From: Trachythela sp. YZ-2020
Lineage: Eukaryota > Cnidaria > Anthozoa > Malacalcyonacea > Clavulariidae
Length of the DNA: 64,000 nt
NCBI GenBank assembly: GCA_016169945.1
Contig: JADLSH010000387.1
Span: 496,001 to 560,000, forward strand
Direction of reading: 5' to 3'
The translations under genes and the position numbers were made by a program. The notes under the pieces were generated by a model. The model had not been told where the DNA came from. It ran no database searches and saw only the letters and a list, made by a program, of their open reading frames with translations. This document shows positions 11,707-23,670 of the stretch, in pieces. Numbering within the stretch: the first letter of the stretch is position 1; the number at the start of each line of letters is the position of its first letter.

Positions 11707-12773
11707 AAATGACACAAAAATGTATATGTGCTTCCCAGTCAAAGACTTCGATTTAACTATGGGACTTATGAATGACGATCTTGTGAGAATTCGAAACTGG
11801 TGCCTTCAAAATTTACTACTGATAAACCCAGGAAAAACTCAATTAATGGTTTATGGAAGCAGACAGATGGTGGCTAAATTACCAGAATGTTTTCATCTTT
11901 CATTATTGGGCAAAGACCTTATCCCAAGTGAGTCGACAAAGGACTTGGGAGTGATTTTTGATCGTAATCTACTCTTCAATGAACATATCATCAAAGTGAC
12001 AGCCCAATGTATGTCTGCATTAGGACAAATTAACAGAACTAAGTATGTTTTCAATAGGGAACTACTTATCATAATCATCAACTCACTGGTGTTTAGCAAA
12101 TTATTCTACTGTTCCTCCGTCTGGTCAACGACGTCTGAGAGAAACATTAAGAAACTTCAGTCGGTTCAGAATTTTGCAGCTAGAATCATTGGTGGACTTA
12201 GGAGATATGATCATGTGACTCCGGTTCTGAAGGAGTTAAATTGGATTCCAGTGAAAAAGCACTTATTCTACAGGGATGCGGTGCTTGCTTTTAAGTGCAT
12301 GAACGGACTGGCACCAAATTATCTGACTTCCCTATTCATTACAAGAGAATCAGTAAGTAAAAGGACAACCAGGCAATCTGGTCAGATAAATACACCACTC
12401 TTTACAAGTGCAACGGGACAGAAGTCGTTCCAATATCGCATAGCAAAACTATGGAATGAGTTATCCCCAAACATCAAATTATCTGGAACGATCAGTACTT
12501 TTAAAACTAACTTGAAGAAAGATTTATTGAGAGTTTTTCTCAATGAGTAATAACTATATAGAGTAGTTTCAGTTAGTTTCACATCAAACTATCTGGAACG
12601 ATCAGTACTTTTAAAACTAACTTGAAGAAAGATTTATTGAGAGTTTTTCTCAATGAGTAATAACTATATAGAGTAGTTTCAGCATGGTATATTTATTTAT
12701 TATTGTAGTTATTCTATTGATTCTGAAAAGCCCCTTTTGGGGATGATCAATTACATATTCATTCATTCATTCA
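11707..12773 (+). mobile_element. 5'-truncated LINE with RT C-terminal fragment
   Basis: The open frame 11720-12550 (276 codons) matches the C-terminal part of non-LTR reverse transcriptases: NDDLVRIRNWCLQNLLLINP and GKTQLMVYGSRQ, then SLLGKDLIPSESTKDLGVIFD, the KLQSVQNFAARII block, and RIAKLWNELSP near the end. The catalytic YADD part is missing, so it is 5' truncated. The last part of the gene and 3' UTR (about 12473-12571) is repeated directly at 12582-12682. The 3' end is a short (ATTC)n tail (about 12756-12773), as in CR1/L2-like LINEs. It is inserted in a variant minisatellite unit whose uninterrupted form is seen at about 10262-10300. Confidence 0.8.
12473..12682 (+). repeat. Direct duplication of the LINE 3' end
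   Basis: About 100 bp containing tatctggaacgatcagtact and gattattgagag-like sequence through gtagtttcag is present twice, spacing about 109 bp. The first copy holds the stop codon of the reverse-transcriptase fragment; the second is downstream of it. Confidence 0.85.
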
Positions 12774-13556
12774 AGGGGGAACCCCAGGGGGCAAAATTTC
12801 AAACACTTTAAGACACGTTTTTATGAGTTGAAAATTATTGTTTTGATCAAAGGAAAGGTTTTTGACCATCTCAGAAACAGTTGGGATAGTTTGAGAAAAA
12901 ATTTGAACTTTCCAATTAAAAATCAGTTGAAGAACTTAAGGGGGAACCCCAGGGGGCAAAATTTCAAACATTTTAAGACACGTTTTTACGAGTTGAAAAT
13001 CATTGTTTTGATCAAAGGAAAGGTTTTCGACCATCTCAGAAACATTTGGGATAGTTTGAGAAAAAAATTGAACTTTCCAAAAATCAGTCGAAAAACCTAA
13101 GGGGGAACCCCAGGGGGCAAAATTTCAAACATTTTAAGACACGTTTTTATGAGTTGAAAATTATTGTTTTGATCAAAGGAAAGGTTTTTGACCATCTCAG
13201 AAACATTTGGGACAGTTTGAGAAAAAATTTGAACTTTCCAAAAATTAGTCGAAGAACCTAAGGGGGAACCCCAGGGGGCAAAATTTCAAACATTTTAAGA
13301 CACGTTTTTACGAGTTGAAAATCATTGTTTTGATCAAAGGAAAGGTTTTCGACCATCTCAGAAACATTTGGGATAGTTTGAGAAAAAAATTGAACTTTCC
13401 AAAAATCAGTCGAAAAACCTAAGGGGGAACCCCAGGGGGCAAAATTTCAAACATTTTAAGACACGTTTTTATGAGTTGAAAATTATTGTTTTGATCAAAG
13501 GAAAGGTTTTTGACCATCTCAGAAACAGTTGGGATAGGTTGAGAAAAAATTTGAAG
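12774..13556 (+). repeat. 161-bp minisatellite, last segment
   Basis: Nearly five further copies with the same unit, ending in a degraded copy at gagaaaaaatttgaagaaaa. The unit recovers phase directly after the LINE tail, so the LINE inserted into an existing array. Confidence 0.85.
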
Positions 13557-15679
13557 AAAAAATTTCCGAGACCTTAAATTTCCAAATATTTAGGCGGAAT
13601 ATGGCCCGGACCTCGCTAAAAGATGTGTCACCGTTTACAGGCGTGAGAATATCATCCTCAAGGCCCGCAAATTTTACTTAGCCTACAGGCCCCGTAACTG
13701 GTAATCCGCCGCTGAGTGGCAGTGGTTCGATATTTAAAACATTGATGAAATTTGGCCAAATTTCAAAGAAATATACGTGAAATGCAAAAGAATATATTCC
13801 GGTTTTCAAGCAGGATAAATTCTGTACACTTGAAATATTTGTTCTACCGAAAATATTCAAATTTTATTTGGCTTTCATCTTTCTTGTCGTCTAAGGATTC
13901 TGACTATATGTAACTTGGCTTGCTATAGTGAATATGTTCAATTAACAAGTAAAATTTGACTTCGTGTCGCCTTCCGACCGCAGGTTAGTGCATGCAAATT
14001 GTTATCACAAATCCAGATATAGAATTTTTAAAACTTGCTCAATTCGAGCTCAATCTTAGATAAATTATATAAATTTAAGATCGTCATACAACGACGAGTC
14101 AACGTATATTCATTGAGCGAATGCGAACATTATTTGAAAGCTTACAAAGGATTTAGTAATTATATTTTCTTACTTCACGATGATTATTAAACCGTGGTCC
14201 GTGGGTGTGGCGTGAAATATAGTTTGAAAAAATGGTGTTTGTAACACCATTCCAATCCGTATGGCTATTTTATCGTCTAAAGATTCTGACTGCATATAAT
14301 TTGTCTTGCTACTGCAGCGAATATTTTGTATTCCACATCGTGTCAAAACCCCCCAGACTCAGTGGTTAAATATCATTGTAATGAACATAAATACAATTAA
14401 ATTTAGTGGGTGTTGTTAAATTTCATATGGCTGCATGAAAACATAGTCAAATCCTCGCAAATTATGTTATCTAAGATCGCTAGGCAGTATATAATCTGAA
14501 AACGTTGCAGAAGTAAATACATCGAAAATTTTCGGCATTTTTGTCGGTTCACAGATCAAGTTCTTAAATTAGTTATCTGAGTAGTTTTTATTCAATTTAC
14601 CACAAATATCCTTTTATAAACTAAGCTTTGTCTTACCAACTATTTGTTCAAAAGGTGGGGGACGGCCTCCTTTTTATTCATTGAAGCTACAAACTATGCT
14701 CCAATAACACTCCAATAACAACTTCAACAACCACAACATAAGTAACAGCAGCGTTATAACAGCGACTAAAACACCTGCTACAATAAACATAGATCAACAC
14801 TTGGCGCAGATACATGTACGTTTTGCGTACCTATTTTTGAATAAGTGATTATTAATTAGACGCGTACTCGCGTCTATAAAAGGGTATGTTGGTCGGTCCT
14901 CACTTGTGTTAAATACTTGTGGGACCAAATTTGTATAACTGAGTATGCGCAGTTATGTGAGCAGGCGTCATTAATATTGTAGTTTGTGTATTTAATAAAA
15001 CTGCAAAAGGTTGCATACTAGAGTATATAAACTACATGTCATTACCAAAAAAATAGGTACGTTAAGCGTACATGTATCTACCTGAAGGTATTTCACAATC
15101 TGCGTGAAGGTATTTTCACAATTGCCATGGAAAACTATGTTAACAATTTTCTATTTTTCGGACTGCTGAATAATATACAATTATTGGACGAGGTTGAGCA
15201 AAATATTGTGATTTTTCAGTGGCAAGCAGATATTTTGCGATAACCAAGTTCAATAATAATTATTGTTTTATCATTCACTTCATCGTTGTTTTTCTTCGCC
15301 GTTATCCACGTAAAATTTTCCTTGTTCAGCTGTAAAACGTTTTCCATCGCAACCATATCATTTCCCTAGTAGAGAAATAAATGTTCTGCAACTTTGGCTT
15401 CTTTTTATACGTTTTTAATTCAAGCAAATACAAAATTTTAATTTGCAAAAATGTTCAGCAAAAATAAGCAGGCCGTCGTTTCAATGTCTATAAAGCGAAG
15501 CTAATGCGCATGAGCAGATCATTATTTGCCACTGAGCAAATTTGGCCAATGCGCATGCTCAGACCATTATTTGCACCAGTTATCTGCAGCTGACGTGTTA
15601 TTTGCACCAGTTATTTGCAGGAAAATTAGCTAATCAAAATTGAGAAAATAGTTATGTGAATGATATCTCCAACGTGCGG
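13557..15679. other. Non-coding region with dispersed repeat copies
   Basis: No gene was recognised. The words cgtcta(a)ggattctgact followed by tat(a)aacttg occur near 13890 and 14270. The segment 14560-14850 (aaaggtgggg, ttcattgaagctac, caacacttggcgcagataca, ttgcgtacctatttttga) recurs at 32450-33155, so it belongs to a dispersed repeat family. Near 15490-15600 the phrase gcgcatg with ttatttgcaccagttat is repeated. Confidence 0.5.
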
Positions 15680-15757
15680 TGCCAATGTGGGTAGAGTATA
15701 GAAAATACGGCGGTTGACTGTTGTGTAAAACTACCTGAAAAATACAATGAGAACTTC

Positions 15758-15785
15758 GACGTTTCGAGCGAAGGCCCTTCGTCTG
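15758..15785 (-). ncRNA. Degenerate hammerhead-ribozyme-like core, outer left copy
   Basis: Read on the minus strand: CAGACGA, then a short arm, then CGAAACGTC. Penelope-like elements are known to carry hammerhead motifs (CUGANGA, stem II, GAAAC) in their terminal repeats. Here the second core base differs (A instead of U) and stem II is imperfect, so cleavage is doubtful. Confidence 0.4.
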
Positions 15786-16265
15786 GAAGTTAGTGGAAGA
15801 TACTATATCTTATTGGATTCTTCTGAGCTCAATATGGCAAAATATTAAGTCGAGACTTCAATATTGGGTGAGCCCGAAGGTCGAGCACAATATTGCAAGT
15901 CGAGACTTAATATTTTTCCATATTGGGCGAAGATGAATCCAGTAGGTGTTTTACCCTATCGAACAAAACATTTAAAACAAAAATAGCACTTTGCAAGGGA
16001 GAATAATACAACAACAATGCGATAAAACTACGGGGAAAAGGTGTGTGACACCTCGGCGGCGAATTTGCCTAAATAACCAAATCAAAAAGTGAATAATCTA
16101 GTTTTAAAGAAATAAAAGTGTGCCTTAACTTTCTTCCAGTCTGTTTAAAGACGATTTGACCCAATTTTAGTGAAAAAGAAATGATGTACTGACCTTAATT
16201 CGACCTGTTGTATTTATTTTTAAACAAAACCGATAAAACAAACGATTTTAATGTTCCAAATATTT

Positions 16266-16306
16266 CACTTCACTTCACTTCACTTCACTTCACTTCACTT
16301 CACTTC
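16266..16306. repeat. (TTCAC)n microsatellite
   Basis: About eight uninterrupted pentamer units. Confidence 0.95.
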
Positions 16307-16552
16307 GCCATACTGTTTGTTTTGTGTTTTAAATCGACAAAACATGTAAAAATAAGCTACTGTCCAATAGGTACCTGTCCTAAATAGTAAAATATCGGAC
16401 AGGGACGTGACCCTATTAAGATGATTGGTCAATTGTATGTGAGAGAATTATGTGAGAGTATATATAATAATATACATAATACAGGACAGTCAACTAAAAT
16501 TATTGCGGTTGACTGTTGTGTAAAACTACCTGAAAAATACAATGAGAACTTC

Positions 16553-16580
16553 GACGTTTCGAGCGAAGGCCCTTCGTCTG
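16553..16580 (-). ncRNA. Degenerate hammerhead-ribozyme-like core, inner left copy
   Basis: Same sequence as the outer left copy, at the matching place of the inner terminal repeat. Confidence 0.4.
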
Positions 16581-16789
16581 GAAGTTAGTAGAATGGGTCG
16601 GGGGGAAAACATGTGCTTTTATAGTGAATACAAAAGCGATCACGTGATAAAAAATAAACCAATCAGATGGATTTAATCAAAACAAACTATAAACAAAATA
16701 TGGAAATCACATCACAAAATATATTAGCATATAAGTAGCAGCGAACAAAGATAACAAAGCAAGAAAGACAGAAAACAAGGAACGAAATA

Positions 16790-17518
16790 TTAGATAAGGT
16801 GAGATGTAGAGTATCTGCTGATGGCACACATAAACAGATAGGAGTTAAATGTAAGAGAGGCGCTCATTAATGCCGAGAGGATGAATGGTGCCAAGTTGGA
16901 AATGAGACGCATTTCTTGGCTTTTGCGGCTATCATTACTACCAGAAATGGGACACAGAGCTCGAATTTTCATATCTGAAACACTGTGATTGCCAGTGTTG
17001 AAATGTCTGGCAACAGGTTGTTTAGCATCATTGTTTACGACAGCACGACGATGCTCACCAAACCTTATCCTTAAATATCTACCAGTTTCACCAATATAGA
17101 GCATCCCACATTTACTGCATGAAATACAGTAGATGAGATGAGAGGAGGTGCACGTGAAATGGTGCTTAATGGTGTACTTAGATTTTGGTGCCGAAATTGT
17201 AGTGGAAGAATCTATATACTTACAGGTTTTACACAGCTTCACACCACAAGGAAACGTGCCATTAGGTGAAAACGAGTCCTGTGGTAGAGAGCTGTGGACT
17301 AGGGTTTCACGGATATTTTTACTATGTCGAAACGAGACTAAGGGATTATTGGTGAAAATGGAACATGTTTCAGGGTCGTTTTTCAAGATATGAAAATTCT
17401 TCCTAATGACATAACACAGTGTTTCAGATATGAAAATTCGAGCTCTGTGTCCCATTTCTGGTAGTAATGATAGCCGCAAAAGCCAAGAAATGCTTCTCAT
17501 TTCCCAACTTGGCACCAT
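16790..17518 (-). pseudogene. GIY-YIG endonuclease domain of a Penelope-like element
   Basis: The open frame contains FPCGVKLCKTCKYI, then HLIYCISCSKCGMLYIGETG and RYLRIRFGEHRRAV, the typical C-terminal GIY-YIG nuclease module with its cysteine cluster. In Penelope-like elements this domain nicks DNA for target-primed reverse transcription (family knowledge). The first roughly 35 codons and the last roughly 35 lie in the inverted repeat arms (17410-17518 and 16790-16985), so the frame reads into mirrored sequence. The reverse-transcriptase part upstream is gone; the fragment cannot be an active element by itself. Confidence 0.85.
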
Positions 17519-17820
17519 TCATCCTCTCGGCATTAATGAGCGCCTCTCTTACATTTAACTCCTATCTGTTTATGCCTGCCATCAGCAGATACTCTACATC
17601 TCACCTTATCTAATATTTCGTTCCTTGTTTTCTGTCTTTCTTGCTTTGTTATCTTTGTTCGCTGCTACTTATATGCTAATATATTTTGTGATGTGATTTC
17701 AATATTTTGTTTATAGTTTGTTTTGATTAAATCCATCTGATTGGTTTATTTTTTATCACGTGATCGCTTTTGTATTCACTATAAAAGCACATGTTTTCCC
17801 CGACTCATTCTACTAACTTC

Positions 17821-17848
17821 CAGACGAAGGGCCTTCGCTCGAAACGTC
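17821..17848 (+). ncRNA. Degenerate hammerhead-ribozyme-like core, right copy
   Basis: CAGACGA at 17821-17827 and GAAAC at 17841-17845, followed by GTC. It is the mirror of the left copies in the inverted end of the Penelope-like element. Confidence 0.4.
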
Positions 17849-17925
17849 GAAGTTCTCATTGTATTTTTCAGGTAGTTTTACACAACAGTCAACCGCCGTA
17901 TTTGCTATACTCTACCCACACTGGC

Positions 17926-18954
17926 ACCGCACGAACTAAAATTATTACTTTATTATATGATGGGTGCGTCCCCCTGTCCGCCCAGGATTGACGCTCTATA
18001 GGAAGTAATATAGCCTGAATTTCAGCCGATGACTCAATTTTGAGGCTGAAATTTAGGCTAACGTAAACGTGAGTAAACACCATTTCAGCCTTCTGTAGAG
18101 CTGTAATGTACAAGATGCTTTCTTGAAGATTCAAGAACATCCTAATTCGTTAGACCTATAGTACGTCAAATATTAATGTTTAATTCTATAACTATAGCAG
18201 GGGTGTATTGCCAAAAAGGGGGGCTCTCTGATATAACATTACCAGCACTCAGCAGGGCGAAAAATGTTAAAGTTAAAAGAAAGTCGAACTCTGTCAGAAC
18301 GGCCGATTTTTAAAACTCTAATACAAAACTTTAATAAACTGTAACATTAAACACTTCAAGTCTATAATATAAAACTTAAATACAAAACGTTAAGTAAAAA
18401 TTGTCTGGACAGAATTTAAACAAAATAATACTGGATATAACATTTTTTCGTTTGTATATATTTTAATTTTGATACAACATAGTGAAGATAATCTATAGTT
18501 TTATACGTGTAGGTTACACAATAAAATCTCGAACAAAAAGCTAATAAATACATACAATGCAGTTGTAATACCAAAATCGAGGAATACAACCTATAAAAAA
18601 CGTTTGACTTATCTTTCGACTTGATTTCAACAGGAAACGTACGTATGCTGCTTGTATCAGTGGTTAAAATAAACGACCACGGAACTACTTCATGTTATAC
18701 AGGCACCTAATGGCTTGCATTAACGGGTATAGGAATGATCGAAAAAAGGCTATATAAAATCATATACTTGTTGGAAGTGCATGCCGGATTAAATAATTGA
18801 AAATGAACAGTTACAAACATTGACATTATGCAATCTCTAAGAATTATAAAGGGGGGCTGAGCCTCCCAACTTGACATACAATTTTAACAGGGGGGCTATG
18901 CCCCCCCGAGCTTAGACTAAACTAGAGAGACTTGGACTAAACTAGATTGAAAAA
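17926..18954. other. Non-coding region
   Basis: No gene recognised. A small hairpin (gcctgaatttcagcc against ggctgaaatttaggc) lies at 18012-18058. Two G-rich patches (18219-18230 and 18852-18908) have mirrored wording, ggggggct...gcc, and may be ends of an unrecognised short element. A direct repeat of agagacttggactaaactag lies at about 18925-18980. Confidence 0.45.
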
Positions 18955-19069
18955 GAGAGACTTGGACTAAACTAGATTGAAAATTGAAAAATCGCGAAAG
19001 CAATTACTTTCTAGGAAATTATGTTTCCGCCACAATGTTTGTGAAAGTGCTCAAGGCGCAATACATACT

Positions 19070-22000
19070 TTACTCTAATCTTAGTTCTTTTGCTGAAATC
19101 TCACGCATTAAATACTTCTTTACCTAAAAAATAAGAGAAATAACTGAAGTAATGTATCGCAAAGCATATAGACAAAGATCGATAAAAGATATGATATGAA
19201 ATGTGCAAATTGCATACGATGCTGAGGAGGTCTAGTGTTTCTTTAATTAAATTTTACTCTTCCATGCAAGTAAAGTAAATTTTACTCTTCCAAGGAAACG
19301 TTCTTTAATTTTAAGATGTTAAAATAATTACTAATTAATCTCCCCAATATGTTAATTTTAATTACATTATATTATACCTAAATACAGGGTAAACCACAGG
19401 AGGCCCAGGCACTATTTGCCCGCGCCCGCCTGTGACTTCCTTATAACGAGGGAAGGAAGGAAACATTGAGACCAAAATAGCCCAGACTTGTCATATGTTA
19501 CACGAAACTATCCTCGATTTTTCGCCTTTAAATGCATTTCTTTCGAGATTAATCGATATCCCCTGCAAGAATGATACCGTACAACTCTCAAAACAACGAT
19601 GCTTTAATCAAAGAGCTTAAATTCGCTCTAAAATCCGTGAGGGAATGACAAAATTTAGCAAAAATATATCCGCGTGCCAGGTTTGCTGTTAAGGAACCTG
19701 ATTGGACAACGAATATCAACAAAAATTTCAAATTTCAAAGTTGTCCAATCAGGTTTGAGTGTATTTTGAGTTGTTCAACGACTTCCGGTTTTTTAACAGC
19801 AAACCTGGCACGCGGATATATTTTGGCAAATTTTGTCATTCCCTCACGGATTTTAGAGCGAATTTAAGCTCTTTGATTAAAGCATCGTTGTTTTGAGAGT
19901 TGTACGGTATCATTATTGCAGGGGATATCGATTAATCTCGAAAGAAATGCATTTAAGGTGGCTCGATACAGTTTTGTATTATTTCGTATAAAATGAAAAA
20001 TTAAGGATATAGAAAATAAATTTTGGGCAATTATTAACTGTAGGAGGAAAAATGTATCTGAAATACATAAAACCATACTTGAAGGGTTCTAAAAAATTTT
20101 AAAAAGTATCATAACTACCGTTGCTATGGCAACCGTGACGTTTCAAAATGGCCGATATTATGACTTTAAAGTAATTTAACTCGCGAAAAATTGCGGTGAC
20201 CCCCATTTTTTATTCGATAAAACGTTTCCACTTACCAAAAAGAAATGTTTCGCAAATTTAAATAAAATTCTGTAATGAGGAAAATTTTTAATTGCAAAAA
20301 AACACATTTTATTAAATTAAAAATTTTCCTCATTACAGAATTTTTTTTAAATTTGCGAAGCACTTCCTTTTGGAAAGTGGAAACGTTTTATCAAATAAAA
20401 AATGGGGGTCACCACAATTTTTCGCGAGTTAAATTACTTTAAAGTCATAATATCGGCCATTTTGAAACGTCACGGTTGCCATAGCAACGGTAGTTATGAT
20501 ACTTTTTAAAATTTTTTAGAACCCTTCAAGTATGGTTTTATGTATTTCAGATACATTTTTCCTCCTACAGTTAATAATTGCCCAAAATTTATTTTCTATA
20601 TCCTTAATTTTTCATTTTATACGAAATAATACAAAACTGTAGCGAGCCACCTTAAAGGCGAAAAATCGAGTATAGTTTCGTGTAACATATGCCAAGTCTG
20701 GGCTATTTTGGTCTCAATGTTTCCGATTCCTTCCTTCCCTCGTTATAAGGAAGTCACAGGCGGGCGCGGGCAAATAGAGCCTGGGCCTCCTGTGTTAGAA
20801 CCACTGATCTGAATATAGGCTGGATAACGCATCTCTTAATAATTTGATGGAAAAAAGTGAAGCCGGAAGTCAAGCGGCGATCAGTGCCGCCACCCGATTC
20901 TGAGGCCCTACTTTATTATAGATAGTATTACAGAATCCTAGTTTTTTCGCTTTTTTTGCCTTTTAAACGTTTCTGGCCGGGCCAGTTTCACTATCACAAA
21001 GATAGAAGCACACGAGAAGAAATTTTAACAAAAAATTTGGAGTATTATGGCTTTATAACGCCGTGAAACTGGATTTACAAGTTCGAAGGAGTGAACAGCC
21101 ACATGTTAGCGATGTTCGTACTGCAGCTGAGCTGGTTCATTTCATCAAATTCCTTGAGTGCCTTCGTCCAGTAGCAGTAATTCTATATTTTGAGTGGATT
21201 TTGAATTGAAATATCATAAACAAAACATCGCGAACATGCGGCTGTTCACTCCTTCGAACTTGTAAATCCAGTTTCACGGCGTTATAAAACCATAATACTC
21301 CAAATTTTTTGCTCAAATTTCTTCTCGTGTGCTTCTATCTTTGTGATAGTAAAACTGGCCCGGTCAGAAACGTTTAAAAGGCAAAAAAAGCGAAAAAACT
21401 AGGATTCTGTAATACTATCTATAATAAAGTAGGGCCTCAGAATCGGGTGGCGGCACTGATCGCCGCTTGACTTCCGGCTTCACTTTTGACAAGAGATGCG
21501 TTATCCAGCCTATATTCAGATCAGTGGTTAGAACTGGAAAAAATTGGTATATTTAGCAAAATGGCGCATTCCTTACCTTTCCTGTGACTGTCATTGGCAT
21601 ATCATTCACAAACTTGATATAACGCGGAACTTTAAAATGGGCAATCTATCAAAGAGCAATGGCCTCGGGTTAAAACTGTGATACTACACTGGAGACTGAT
21701 CTTGAAATCAGAACATTTGAGTTTTCAAAGAATTTCAGAGAAATGAGTGGTGCGAATAATCGTTTAATAGTACAGTAATGTTTTCCGCAAAGACAAATCA
21801 ATTATAAGTCGTATAAATCGTCAATATACAAGTTACTGTATGTTTGGGGGAATTTTCCGTAAATATTGTGATTTTTAAATGAAAGATTTTAAAACACACA
21901 GTCTGTAGTTAAACATGTTTTTTTCGCTACTAAAAAGAAGCTTAACTAGATCAGATTTGGCGATCGAGCCTGCGGCAACTTCTGTCGACTTTGCTTGTAG

Positions 22001-23670
22001 CAAAGGCGAATGGATGGGAAATGCAATTTAAAAATGAACTACAAAGACCATCAAATGACTCTTGAATATAATTTATTCGCAACAACTAATTGTAAGAACA
22101 TTTTTACCGCAAGTGGCAAATTTTGTTGCATTCCAGGGCCCTGAGAGGCATCAGATTTCCAAACTTTCCCCGAAATCCCCCCCCCCCCCCATTAGTAGGA
22201 TTACGCATTCGACGATCGCTTCCCCCCTTCCCATCCTGACTATCGCTACGTTCGTCCTATACCTGTGTTCTGATAAGTCCTACTAGCGAAAGGAACAATG
22301 CAATGCATTAAAGATCACAATTTATCTAGTAATTTATGAGCCTATATATTTAGTTTGACAGGAAGGGATGAAAGGTGAAATTATCTTGACGCATTGAAGT
22401 TAGTCATGATTTCATATATATTTGTAGTAATTAATGGCTGTCACTCGAAACATCGAAGTGCTCAGGTAGTTCGGACGCTAACCACGGAACTACCAGCACT
22501 GGAACCCCTTGCATGATATCTGTTTAACGGCCTATCGTCTCTCTTAGTCACCATTTACCTTTAATTAATCGATATGTTTATGTCAGGTAACTTGTCCCAA
22601 TGCACATTCTAACCTGTCTCCCGTCTCGGCACAGTGAAAACTTGTAGAATTTGTAGAATCTTCGCTATAACAAATATTACACTTATACTGAGGGGAAGAG
22701 CTAGCGCAGATTAGAGACATTGCGCAGTTTAGAGAGAGACTAACAACTATGACAAGGTTTGACATTGTCATATTAATTTCACATTTTTTTGTTGCATTTA
22801 GTCGCAAAATTCTTATTTGAAGTATCGTCAAATTTTGTCTTGAATATTCCTCTGTTCAAGGCTACAGGACAGGTCGTGAATTTTGCAATCCGGGGCCAGT
22901 GTGAACGCCTCAGCAGGCGTCTTGTTTTGTCACAAAAACTATTTCTTGGTTGTACCATAACAGTACAAATTTCAAGTATTCTTATAAGAAACATCCCCTA
23001 CCTTTCCCTTGCAAAAATCCTTTATTTCATCTGCTGTGGCGGTCTCACCCTTCGCTAACCTGCATGGAATACAACATCACCATGTTAAATACATGTTGAA
23101 AATGTAAGGATAACGTTTTCTTCCTTAATTAACATACGGCGAATACTCACACTTAACCTATCCTTATCCTAATACTTATAATCCCTGATCGTTACGCAAT
23201 GAACCATGCACAAAGCACGTCGACTCGCTCCAAGTCCCTTTATCTCTAAGTTCTGACTAATTGGTATACCAAACTTCTATAGTTCGAATTCCATAAGGAA
23301 GGTGCAAGGGCGAGAAAGAGAGACTTTTCAAAATGGGCTCGGAATTATGCCGTTTATTTTCTTTCTTTCAAAGATAATAAATCTTAGAGTTTTATAATCT
23401 ACTAAGTTTTGTTTAGTTATATTGTGTCTAAAAGTAATCTATTCAGTCCTATATTCTGTACATATCATCACTATTTTACGGCAAACACCCAGGCAAACCT
23501 AGGCTAATACTTTCGGCGAAAGAAGCGAGCGTGGCCCTGGGTACGAGGATTCATTAACACTAGGGTAACGCGTCTATACCATATAGTAAATAAAGTGATC
23601 AAAAAGATTCAACTAACCTTATCCACGCGCAAACTTCTTCACCCAGCCTCTTATCTGGCACGCCAATAAC
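19070..23670 (-). CDS. ACSF2: ACSF2 copy B, exons 16-19 (C-terminal domain)
   Basis: 23618-23670 encodes [17 protein letters not shown]; 23002-23059 encodes [19 protein letters not shown]; 21578-21646 encodes [18 protein letters not shown] and TVTGK; 19070-19123 encodes [17 protein letters not shown] and TAA. The last three match copy A at the left window edge with few amino-acid changes. The final intron (19124-21577) is enlarged by nested palindromic elements absent from copy A. Confidence 0.92.

Larger units (their letters stand above)
15680..17925 (-). mobile_element. Penelope-like element remnant with inverted ends
   Basis: The GIY-YIG domain on the minus strand marks this as a Penelope-like element. 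Left sequences at 15680-15800 and again at 16504-16990 are matched in reverse complement by about 17410-17925. The shared block includes ggttgactgttgtgtaaaac, the region around cgacgtttcgagcgaaggcc, and agtgaatacaaaagcgatca. The outermost match is gtgggtagagtatag on the left against ctatactctacccac on the right. Most of the reverse transcriptase is absent. A (TTCAC)n tract and a small hairpin lie between the two left copies. The repeated left end suggests a tandem or secondary insertion. Confidence 0.75.
18955..23455 (-). repeat. Right arm of the large inverted gene duplication
   Basis: Reverse-complement partner of 1-1590, interrupted by transposon insertions between 19395 and 21526. Exons, intron blocks and the 3' flank all align. 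Confidence 0.8.

Noticed and set aside
10038..13100. Recurring 70-90 codon frames in the 161-bp array
   Set aside because: They follow the repeat unit, and the unit length is not a multiple of three, so the frame cannot continue; no sign of coding selection.
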